Source of the DNA: Lymantria dispar
Taxonomy: Eukaryota; Arthropoda; Insecta; Lepidoptera; Erebidae
Direction: 5' to 3'
Length of the DNA stretch: 64,000 nucleotides
NCBI GenBank assembly: GCA_032191425.1
Contig: CM063448.1
Span: 36,742,908 to 36,806,907, forward strand
Shown: positions 1 to 10,500 of the stretch, piece after piece
How the letters are laid out: each line of letters opens with the position of its first letter
How positions within the stretch are numbered: position 1 is the first letter of the stretch
Notes under the pieces: generated by a model
Told to the model about the DNA's origin: nothing
Databases searched by the model: none
Seen by the model: the letters and a program-made list of their open reading frames with translations, nothing else
Program-made: the position numbers and the translations under genes

Positions 1-710
1 GCGGCCATTAATGTATACCGGTGTATAATTTGGTTTTTTATTTGAAAAGTCTATATGAGTTGATTTGGACTCATTTAGTTTAATTCGCCATTTATTGGTC
101 CAATCAGTGATGGTGTTGATGGCAGTTTGTACTCTCTCTACGGCTTCTTTATGAGTGTCACCTGTTGCCATGATGGCGATGTCATCTGCAAAGGTTGCAA
201 TAACGTTGTTTTTTATTTCTGGAATGTCACAGGTGTACAACAGGTACAAAGCAGGGCCAAGGACACTTCCCTGTGGTACTCCAGCTTTTATTTGTCTGAG
301 ACTAGAGTAAGCATCTTCTTGTCTCACTCTAAATGTCCTCTCTGTTAGATAGGATTCTAATAGGTCTGCAAATTGTTTTAGGAGCATTTTCCTTAACTTA
401 TATATAAGACCCTTATGCCACACCTTATCAAATGCCTGAGCTACATCCAGAAACACTGTAGAACAAACTTTTTTATCTTCTAGGGGTTTTTCTTTGACGT
501 TGGTAATTCTATGTATTTGATCTATCGTAGAATGTTTCTCTCTGAAGCCGAATTGGTGATTGGGAATCAGTTTCCTATCTTCTATAATAGGCTTTATTCG
601 TCTTAAAAGTAACTTTTCAAATAATTTTGATATAATTGGCATAACAGATATTGGTCTGTATGATGATACTTCTAGAGAAGATTTGCCTGGTTTGGGGATC
701 ATTATAATTA
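1..710 (-). pseudogene. Jockey-clade LINE reverse transcriptase fragment, cut by the window edge
   Basis: Read on the minus strand, one frame stays open from about 707 to base 1 and translates as a non-LTR reverse transcriptase. Visible in order are IPKPGK and SYRPISV, NHQFGFREKHSTIDQ, FLDVAQAFDKVWH, AGVPQGSVLGPALY and the catalytic FADD box, then a thumb-like stretch with TDWTNKW. These are the ordered RT blocks of jockey-type elements. The endonuclease and first ORF are absent at the right end, so the copy is 5' truncated near 710. The 3' end lies outside the window. It is unrelated to the R1 copies elsewhere here, being AT-rich and in the opposite orientation. Whether the full copy is intact cannot be judged. 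Confidence 0.88.
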
Positions 711-2027
711 GAGAAATTAGTCTTTAGTGTCTATTATTTTATTAAATATTAATTAGAGAAATTTGTTTTTAGTTCCTAATAATTAGAAAATTAGTCTTTA
801 GTGTCTATTATTTAATTAAATATAAAAAGTATGTCATAATATCATATAATTATCAATTTGGCCTTCTTAGGAACATTTTGGCTTTACAAATAACGGACCC
901 ATAAGAAGGCAATTATAAGTATTTTTTTTATATAATTTTATTCCAAAGCGCAGAAACTTATTTGTGATCGATATAATACTCCTTACTATAAATTTTTAAT
1001 ATTTTCTATTAATATATTCTTAGTTATACGATCTTGTTCATGCAATGTACGGTGATTTTATTAAAGAAGATTATAATATGTTAAGCATTTAAAGTTTCGT
1101 TTAAATGAAAGAGTTTTTTATATAGTTTTAGTAAAAGCAAATATTTTGATCAATACAACTCTAGTTTTAAGTTCAACGACTGATTTATAATATTGGCCTT
1201 GTATGGAGCCCTGTTCCTTACAAGACCGTTTGGAAGAGCTTAATAAAAGTTTCAATTTAATGAATAGTGATTACATCTAGAATAACAGAAAGTAATTTAT
1301 ATGTTACACAATAAAACAAAGTGTTAATTAATAATTTGTTTGTTTAATTTATTCTGTAAATGAACGAATAAAAAGTGTTTATTCGTTACAGTGGCCTTCC
1401 ATGGTCCACCCACCTTAGGGTGCTTTTTGTGGGGGAAAAGTTCTTTTCCCTTACGATACATTTGATTGATAAATTTTAGATAACGAAGCAACGGGCACGT
1501 CTATATTATAAATAAATAAGGATGAATTTAAAACCAAGAATAGCGTTGCAATAAATATGGGCTGCGCTCCAGCAATTTGGGCTTCGTCCGGTGCGAAGCA
1601 TTAAGTATATGCACTATTACAGGGTTACCATTTGGCAGTTGATCAAATCGTATTACGTTGGCATTGAGTTGGTTCTGAGGGCAGCCTGTCACCATTACTC
1701 GGACGACCATAACCTCCTTGTTCCAGGTCCTGCAACTAGCGTTGCGTAATTCGAATAACTCGAATAAGACTATTGACTCGTTCATTCGAATCGCCGTTGA
1801 CCGAAACCGAATCAATTCGTTAACTCGTGTCGTACTCGTAGCGCGGGCGGCCGCAGCGGCGTAGCGCGGCGATCAGTCGCCTCGGTTTGATAGGACATTC
1901 GTTGATACGTTTTCTATTCGTTGATTCGTTTTCTGTCCCTCGCGGGATTTAATGTTTTCTTGCTTTTGTTGACTGCTCGTTTACATAATTAAAAATAATA
2001 GCTATTAATATATAATATTAAATATCT
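711..2027. other. AT-rich intergenic DNA, no gene seen
   Basis: About 1.3 kb without a credible coding region. 711-830 has a short direct repetition around AATTAGTCTTTAGTGTCTATTATTT. 1528-1900 is richer in G+C, with repeated TTCGAAT/ACTCGAATAA words and a GC-rich run near 1840-1880. A 95-codon minus ORF there (1528-1815) has no recognisable domain and is probably a decayed transposon interior. Confidence 0.5.
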
Positions 2028-2450
2028 GGTTGACCGAGCTTCACTCGGAATATTTTTATCGAATTTATTTAGATATATATTAATAAAAAATAAAAAATAA
2101 ATAATGAAAAATATATAAAAAAAATACAAAAGGAGAATAATAATAACACCGAGATTCGAACCGACGCGAAAAACCAAAATTAGAACCTGTCAACTTCCCA
2201 TCTGAGTTATAGTAACTCATGACGTTGATAACGAAATTTGAATTCATATTCTTTTAAAATTTAATGTCATTGTTTGTTTTGCTAAAAACACGGACAAAAC
2301 AACATTTTCTATAAATAAGACCTAGCTAGATCGATTTTTTGGACCCGAAACCTCTAGTATGCCAAGTTTCAACAAAATCGTTGGAGCCGTTTCCGAGATC
2401 CTGAATAATATATATACATATACAAGAATTGCTCGTTTAAAGATATAAGA
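2028..2450 (+). repeat. Unclassified interspersed repeat, copy 1
   Basis: Starts near TATCTGGTTGACCGAGC with a small hairpin (CCGAG/CTCGG) and ends near AATTGCTCGTTTAAAGATA. Its 3' half, including AATAAGACCTAGCTAGATCG and CGTTGGAGCCGTT, recurs at 62936-63358 in the same order and orientation. The hairpin arms differ between the copies (CCGAGC/CTCGG versus TCGAGC/GCTCGA) but both still pair. No coding capacity is visible and the class is uncertain. Confidence 0.7.
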
Positions 2451-3409
2451 TTAGAATCAAACTGTATTTAAAAAAAATGATTTTTTTTTGTATATGATTT
2501 TATTATTACTTTTTGTTATTTAGTAAGCTGATTTTAATCATAATAATAAATGAGTATTGTCATTACCTACGTGTTTAAAAGTCAATATACCTATAAGTCC
2601 CCTTTTCGTAACCAAATACCAAACATACTGCTGTAACTCGAAATCTCGACTCATTCGTAATGCAAACCGATCCGCAAAAAAACTAGCTCGAATAATAATG
2701 TAAACGAATTATAACTCGCCAACTCGCCTTCACAGGCGGATGACTTGACATACGAGTATGAATTTGACTATACCTAATGCTGGCGTGACGAATGTGACGA
2801 TTCGAATCAATTCGAATTGCGATTCGAAACAATAGTAATTTTAATTCGATTGATTCGAATTGAAAAAAAAAGCAATTCGTCTCATCGCTACCTGCAACCA
2901 CCCTCACATCTAAAATGCACGTGCATGCATCATTAGTTGAACACTCAAGGAAGGAGGCAGCAGTTTGCTCTCCATAAAAGGCAGCCTTATTGACTTACAA
3001 GCTCTTACATTATAGAAGCTATACCCGGATATAATTTTTAAAAATTAAATTACCTTTATGAATGTTTTCGCATTTTATTGGATCTTTGAGGTGTCTCACG
3101 TCCAACAAGTTATCGTTATTACTCTGTAAGTCGTCGTTAGTACTCCGTAATAATCGTTATTATGTATAGGTATATCCGTTAAAATTGAGAAATACCTAAG
3201 TAATTATATTTGGGCACGATCTCAAAAATTGGATCTCCTTGTCCTTACAATAGCAGAAGAGCGTAGCATATATTAGTCTGTGCAGAAGAGTCAGGTAGCC
3301 AATAAACAGACGGGGAGATAACTAGCGTGGCACCACAAATTCTAAATCTATTTCTTTTTTATTACCTCAAAATAATGCAAATTTCTAAACGTATGGTTCG
3401 ATGTCGGCC
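2451..3409. other. Intergenic DNA, probable decayed element at 2630-2910
   Basis: No gene supported. 2630-2910 is rich in TTCGAAT and ACTCG words like those at 1740-1810, suggesting two ends of one old element. 2911-3409 shows nothing recognisable except short stretches resembling the foldback repeat (3085-3135, GTGTCTCACGTCCAACAAG). Confidence 0.4.
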
Positions 3410-3410
3410 A

Positions 3411-3886
3411 GTAGTGCCAATATGCAGCCTTCTGCGAGACGGTGATCTCGCGGAAGGAGGCGGCGGATCGCCTGCGCGAGGAGCGCAGCCTCGATGGGGA
3501 GGTCCGCCGCCGGCGACTGGGGCGGCGTAGGCGCAACTATCTGCGCCTCATGCCGCCCTAGCCGAGGCCGCGGGTGACGTGACCGGGTTTTAGTCCGTCA
3601 CCCGCCGAGAGGCCGACCGCGTGAGGAAAGACATACGTCCTCCCCGAGGGGGGGGACGTCGGTCGATAGGAGGGTACCCCAACAGGGGGTATTCCGTCGG
3701 GCCGACCACTGACGACAAGTTAACGCTGCTCCAATGGTCGGCCCAACGACGAAGGCGACGTGGTTTTCGGGTGGGTCGCGGGAGTTGCGTGCTTAAGCCC
3801 CTCTGTCGCCCCGGACGGAGTGGTGCGGAGGCGCGCCGACCGCAGCCCACCAACTAAAAAAAAAAAAAAAAAAGTAGTGCCAATAT
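3411..3886 (+). mobile_element. R1-type LINE, 5'-truncated 3' fragment with target duplication
   Basis: The body 3424-3873 begins in the last codons of the R1 polyprotein (frame AAFCEAVISRKEAADR-like), passes the stop and the family 3' UTR starting CCTAGCCGAGGCCGCGGGTGA, and ends in a poly(A) run. Identical 13-bp flanks GTAGTGCCAATAT sit at 3411-3423 and 3874-3886, so both insertion edges are exact. GC content is far above the flanks. The copy matches the 3' end of the long R1 at 17590-20003. Confidence 0.93.
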
Positions 3887-4297
3887 CAAATATTGTCAGG
3901 TTTTCGGCGCGAATATGGAAATGTCATGTTAAGCTCTTGTATTATATTAATTTTTTAGTGTTTTATAGTGTTATATTGTATAATTTTGCTGATGTTTTAT
4001 GTAATATAATATAATTAAGGTGCTGAAGTGTGGTGAATGTGATATAAGAGTGGTTTACGTGTATTTTCATATTCAACCGAAATTCCCAGAGAAATCATCT
4101 AATTAGGTTCTCAGCGCCTAATTAATGATAACGACTTGACTTACTGACGGACAATGACTGTTAATAAGTTATACAATATGAAGAAGTAAATAATATGTAA
4201 AGAAATAAGCTACGTAAGACCAGGCAGTATAGTCGAAAAGACTTTAGCCTGCCCGTAAGGGCGAACCAAACAAAAAAAAAAAAATCAAATATTGTCA
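3885..4297 (+). mobile_element. Retroposed LINE 3' fragment with poly(A) and 14-bp target duplication
   Basis: Body 3899-4283, flanked by the direct repeat ATCAAATATTGTCA at 3885-3898 and 4284-4297. It ends in a poly(A) run after GCCTGCCCGTAAGGGCGAAC. The tail with ATAAGCTACGTAAGACC is reminiscent of jockey-type 3' UTRs, but no ORF is left to confirm the clade. The left target duplication overlaps the right duplication of the neighbouring R1 fragment. Confidence 0.8.
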
Positions 4298-4480
4298 ACG
4301 CTGTCAGTACGACAGTTGACAATGACGTAAACGTTAGGCTTCATTTGCAGACGTCAGTGATTGCATCGAATGCAGATTTTGGTTTTGAAACAGTAACTAA
4401 CCGTGAAATATATCGAAAATAACATATTTACCAAGGAGACATAATGTTATTGTGAATAAATTGAATATCAAATATATAAT
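4298..4480 (+). promoter_or_regulatory. Candidate LTN1 promoter and 5' UTR with two CRE-like sites
   Basis: This is the only unique host DNA between the retroposed fragment and the LTN1 start codon. It has no obvious TATA box. Two CREB/ATF-like motifs, TGACGTAA at 4323-4330 and GACGTCA at 4350-4356, lie 125-160 bases upstream of the ATG. CpG-containing words are commoner here than in the flanks. Function is inferred from position and motif only. Confidence 0.35.
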
Positions 4481-4528
4481 ATGGGTGGTAAAACGAAGCA
4501 AAGCCAGCGAACGAAGAACAATGTGCGA
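4481..4528 (+). CDS. LTN1: LTN1 exon 1 (residues 1-16)
   Basis: Encodes MGGKTKQSQRTKNNVR, the basic start typical of listerin, and ends at donor GTAAGT in phase 0. The next exon continues with PSSSSRSAE, as in the family. Intron 1 is 4.87 kb, almost wholly made by a Gypsy element. Confidence 0.92.
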
Positions 4529-7500
4529 GTAAGTAACCAATGATATTGTTATTAGCTGATTTTACAATTTATTACCTAACTTTTTACATTGTACTATCTG
4601 AAAGTTTAAAATTTAAAATTAAAGATAAATATTAAATCACCAATGGTTATGATTATAAGACAATACGTTTATTTCTGTTATTATTTCAACGTATTTCAAC
4701 TCTACTATTAATCTAGTGAAATATAGTAAATAATAAGGATCTCAAGTTTTAATTATAATAATTGAAACTTGAGAACCTTATTATTTTAATTTAATTAGCA
4801 CAACATATTAACATCTTTCTCCACATGGAAATCTTTTTTCTTATGAGTCTGTTGTCAGTTCTTGAATTGATATTACATACTTGATTTACTCTTTATTAAT
4901 TTTCCTACATTAGTACGTACATTCTGTGTAAATCCTTAAATATAGTTGTCATGATATGTAACTGGCCACTTTGTTTTAGTAGTGGGTCGTCAACGATTTT
5001 ACAGTCGACGTAACGAGACCGTTTATCGTCGATGGTAAACTAGTTGAATAAACAGTCTAATTTTTGACTAGTTTACGTCGTAGATGCTTAGACAAGACGA
5101 GACGTTTAGTTTATATTATGACGTACGTTGATCGTCCATTGGTAAAGGACAACGAAACTTCAACGAATTTTATTAGACAAGAGATTCATTGTACAATATA
5201 CATTGACGCTTCAATATGTAATGATAGTCCCATCACATGATAGCAGAGTTCAATGAATTGCAATCAATCTATCTATGCGTTATGATTTCGGCTCAACTCA
5301 CGCCTACGGGCGGTGAGGTTTGCGGGGCGGGTAAAAAGCGTAGCGAGCCGTGCGAGCGCGCGCGCATCTCGTCTTCCAAGTTCGGGCCGATTCGGGCGCT
5401 TTTGAATAGTTGCAAGTCGTCGCGTTCGTGTCATTCGTTGATACGACGACCGTTTCGCGAAGCCGTTCATACGTGAACATGTTTATCAGTCAACTATAAA
5501 CTGGTTTATTAGTTCACGGAAAAGAAACAGTCGAAAAAAACTGTTCGTTTATTCAACGACCACCACTACTTTGTTTATCATTTTAAATATCAGAATATTC
5601 ATATATTATTATGTCATTATACGGTATGTCAAGTTCTTAAGGAATGAAACCATATTTCTTCTTAAATGGTATTTAATTGTACAATTTATTCCTTAATATA
5701 AAAATGGACAAATACCTGAAACCTGAAAGATTCGAAGCGGATCCTACGGATAGATCAGATCACTCATTATCATGGATCCATTGGAAGAAATCATTCGAAA
5801 ATTTCTTAGAAGCCATTCAAACTAAAGAAAAATCAGTAAGTAACTACAAATACCTTCTACTGATTAATCATATATCACCACTCCTTTTTACTTACATCAA
5901 GGATTTGAAAGATTTTGATTCTGCTATGGGAAAATTAGATACCTTATTTATAAAACCACCTAATGAAATCTATTCTCGTTATCGATTAGCCAAACGGCAA
6001 CAACAGAGTGGTGAATCAATTGATCAATATATTCAAACGTTGAAACTTCTAACGAAAGCTTGCAATTTTAAATCGGTGAGCGCAGAGCAAAACGAAAATG
6101 ACTACGTTAGAGATGCTTTTATCTCTGGGTTGTCATCACCGGCAATACGACAACGTCTTCTTGAGAACAATAATCTTACTTTAGACCAAGCTTATCAACA
6201 GGCACGGTGCCTAGAAATGGCACAAATACAGAATGATAGCTATCATCCAGAACTTACACCTAACATGAATCAAACTTCTAGTAACGACACAACTGCAGTT
6301 AGTACAATGCATAAATTACCAAAATACAATTCTTGTTACTTTTGTGGAAATCAACGTCATCCTCGCTACAAATGTCCTGCTTTTAACACTACTTGTACCT
6401 TATGTAAGAAGAAAGGACGTTTTTCGAAAGTTTGTCTCAGCAAAAAAGAGCGAATAGCTGCAGCAAGTGAGACAACAGAATCTGAAAATACTACTAAATA
6501 CCATGCCAAGTCTACTTCATCACATACATTTTCTTGCATCCTGTCAGCAGCGAATCTAAATAGAGCTATAGTACCAGTTATTATAAACGGAAAGACCACC
6601 ACTAGAGCACTTATTGACACAGGCAGCACCTCAAGTTTTATCGATGAACGTCTTGTTACTTTATGCAATTTAAATATTATTCCATGCAAACAAAAGATCA
6701 CAATGGCAACATCAAGCTTAAGTACTCAAGTGAATGGATCATGCACATTAGAATTAAATATTCAAAATCAAATTATCACCGTTACACTAATGATTATGGA
6801 TGGACTTTATTCTGACATCATCTTAGGCCACGATGTTTTACAGAATCATAAAGCTTTAGAAATGAAATTTGGTGGTTCTCAACCTACACTTAAGCTATGC
6901 GTTTTGTCTGCAGCTAACATTGAGCCAGTTAGCTTGTTTGCTAATCTATTACCTATTAAGAAACCAATCGCTATAAAGTCTAGGAGACACTCTGATTCAG
7001 ATTCTTTATTTATTAAAGACGAAATCCAAAAACTATTGGATGATAAAATAATAGAACCTAGTTTTTCGCCATGGAGAGCTCAAGTACTGGTTACATCTAG
7101 CGAACATCATAAGAAAAGAATGGTTATAGATTACTCACAGACCATAAATAGATACACAGAACTAGATGCTTATCCTTTACCGTCGATAGAAGGACTTATT
7201 TCAAAAGTCGCTAAATACAAAATATTTAGTAAAATTGATTTACGCAGCGCTTATCATCAAATTCCTATTGTGTCCTATACCGTTTGGCGTAACTAATGGC
7301 GTAGCAGCGTTTCAAAGAGCCATTAATAATATACTAGGAAAGGAACATTTACAAGGAGTATATGCGTATTTAGATGATATCACAATTTGTGGATACGATG
7401 AAGCTGATCATGATAAGAAATTAAGCTCATTTAAGAAAATTGCAATTCGCTACAACTTAACTTTAAATCTACACAAAAGCGAATTTTCAAAGACGGAAAT

Positions 7501-10500
7501 AAATTTACTAGGCTATAATATATGCTATAATATATGCGATAACATAATAAAACCTGATCCAGAACGACTTCGCCCACTTTTAGAGATTCTGGTACCTAAA
7601 CACCTAGCTTCACTTAGAAGAACTATGGGCATTTTCGCGCATTATTCAAAATGGATACCTAAATTTTCAGATAAAATAAAAGATCTTGCAAGATCACAAA
7701 AGATGCCGCTTTCACCTGATGCTGAAAATGCCTTCCACTCATTAAAAACAGAAATAGCAAAAGCTGCAATAACAGTTACAAATCCAAACATTCAATTAAC
7801 TGTTGAAACTGACGCATCCGATTATGCCATAGCTGCTATTCTAACACAGGAAGGAAGACCAATAGCATTCTTTTCTAGAACTTTCAACATTCATGAACGC
7901 AATCATTCAGCAGTAGAGAAAGAAGCCGCCGCGATTGTAGAAAGCATTAGAAAATGGAGGCAATTTCTTATAGGTAAAACATTTCAACTTATAACTGATC
8001 AAAAATCAGTATCGTATATGTTTGATCAAAAACATAACACAAAAATAAAAAATGATAAAATACAGCGATGGCGTTTAGAACTCTCATGCTATAATTTTGA
8101 CATCACATATCGCCCAGGTAAGGACAATATAGCTGCCGACGCTCTCTCGCGCGCAAACGTAACAGCATCAACACAGGCCATCTCTGAAAATCTTCTTGAA
8201 CTGCACAAAAAGCTATGTCATCCTGTTATAACACGCATGGTTCACTGGGTTAGAGCTAAAAATTTGCCATATTCTGTTGAAGAAATCAGGCGAATCACAG
8301 GGTCATGTTCAGTTTGCGCTGAAATAAAACCTAGATTTTTTAAGACAAAGGGTACCTTAATTAAAGCTACATCTCCATTTGAAAAAATTGCAAATGATTT
8401 TAAAGGACCCCTGCCATCTTATACGGGTAATCATTACATGCTCACCATGGTGGATGAATTTTCAAGAATTCCTTTTGCAATACCTTGTTCAAATATTAGC
8501 TCGGAAACAGTCATAAAGAAGCTATCCGAATTATTTGCAATATTTGGTATACCAAGCTATATACATTCTGATAGAGGAACCTCATTTACATCTACCGAAG
8601 TAAAAAAATTTTTACATGGAATAGGCGTAGCCACCAGTTACACTACACCATATAATCCACAAGGCACTGGCCAAACTGAACGCTATAATAGAATTATTTG
8701 GGAAACAATACAACTGTCATTGAATCTACCTATTAATAAGTGGGAAATGGTTTTAGAACAATCATTACACTCTATACGATCATTATTATGTACAGCTACT
8801 GGATGCACCCCTCACGAGCGGATGTTTACTCATCCACGCCGGTCTTCTAATGGGCAATCTATGCCAACGTGGCTTACCGGAGCGGAGAGAGCTCTATTGA
8901 AAAATAATGATCGAAAAAGTAAATATGATCCTATAGTTGAAGAAGTTGAGCTTATTGAAACTAATCCTCTACATTCTTATGTACGACTACAGAACGGTCG
9001 AGAGTTAGTAGTTTCGAATCGACATTTGGCACCTACAGGAGATTTATCATCTGACAGTGAAATGGAATCTGATTTAAGCTGGGCCTCTGCCGATTCTAAT
9101 ATATCAGAAGTGCATGATAACTTAGAACCTGATCGTGTTGGCACAGAAAGTCCACCTCCGCCTCGTCGTTCAACACGTGTGCATCAGCCACCTACTTACT
9201 TACGGGACTACGACACTTCTTAACCTGGGGAGAATGTCATGATATGTAACTGGCCACTTTATTTATCATTTTAAATATCAGAATATTATATTCATATATT
9301 ATTATGTCATTATACGGTATGTCAAATTCTTAAAGAATAAAACCATATTTCTTCTTAAATGGTATTTAATTGTACAATAGTTTAATATTTTTGTTTTAGC
9401 CTTCCAGTAGCAGTCGCAGTGCAGAGATTCTAAACAACTCACTGACCCTAGATGGTGGATTAGTGGGTGCGGGCAGCGGTAAGATGCTGCCTGCACTATT
9501 CCCTTCACTAGCCGTTGTCAGTCTAGACCAAGGACTGAGCCTAGAGTTCCAGATATGTATTAAGAAACTTAATAAGAAAGATCCCATTACTAGAACCAAG
9601 GTAAGTCAGCCAATACTTAAAACTAATAATATTGCTTTTGTATTTGTTAATAATGCTACAATCAGCTAACATCAAAGAAAGTATAAAAAGATATTAATTT
9701 GTTTAAATAATTTGCCCTTCTGATTTTTTTTTTTCAACAGAATCTATAAAGAAGGCTATAAACCTTACTGATTCAGTAAGGTTTGTAGATAAATACCTAT
9801 AATATTTGAACATTTTAGAGTCTAATTTTATAATGCAAATTAATGAGTGTACAACACTAAGAAGTTGCCTAAAAAGTTTATTTTAAAGAAACTGAAAAAA
9901 AATAATTTTCGCACTAAATTTTGCTTCTGCTCCTGCATGTGTAACATTTTCCTTCTCATAAGAATGATATATTTTGTAACTAATTGGTTATAGTAGGTTG
10001 GTTATAGTATAGACTAGTATGCAAAAAAGTTGTCTTTCTATTATATAAAGTAAAATAAAATATTAAAACAGGTAATTATTATAATGAAAATTATATTATG
10101 GTTTTCAGGCACTGGCAGAACTATGTGAATTGGTAAATAACAGTAATGTAGATGAGGTAGTGGCTGCTCTCCCTAGCTGGGCACACTTCTACAAGACACT
10201 CACAGCAGATACTGATCGTAAAGTCAGAGAAATGACCCAGGTACATATGACACAATAGCTCATATAGTTTTATTAGTATCATAAATCTAGCATACTCTAT
10301 TAAAATTAACTTAACATGCTTCTTCTTAGCCTATAATTTTTTTCTATTGTATGCTGACCTAAATAGTAAGTTAATTAATATACCTAGTCATGCCATAAAT
10401 ACTGTAACAAAGAAAAAAGTTTTTTGCTATTGCAAGTAACATTTATTGCTTTTACAGTGTGTTAGTTTAATACATATACAGGGTGTATCAGGTTATGGAG

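Larger units (their letters stand above)
4942..9381 (+). mobile_element. Gypsy-type LTR retrotransposon in LTN1 intron 1, sense orientation
   Basis: LTRs start TGTCATGATATG and end TTGTACA. The 3' LTR is 9235-9376 (142 bases). The 5' LTR is 4947-5683 but is split by a 592-base MITE. The 5-bp target duplication ATAGT is at 4942-4946 and 9377-9381. A purine tract GGGGAGAA directly precedes the 3' LTR. Gag, protease, RT, RNase H and integrase are present in Gypsy order with no envelope gene. The LTRs differ at only a few positions by eye (about 5 of 137), suggesting a fairly recent insertion. The pol region is broken near 7270, so the copy is not autonomous. Confidence 0.95.

Noticed and set aside
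1528..1815. A 95-codon minus-strand ORF as a gene
   Set aside because: Repetitive TTCGAAT words and no domain; more likely transposon remains.
4942..9381. Endogenous retrovirus or errantivirus with envelope
   Set aside because: The ORF ends with the integrase tail at 9223 and the 3' LTR starts 11 bases later, leaving no room for env.
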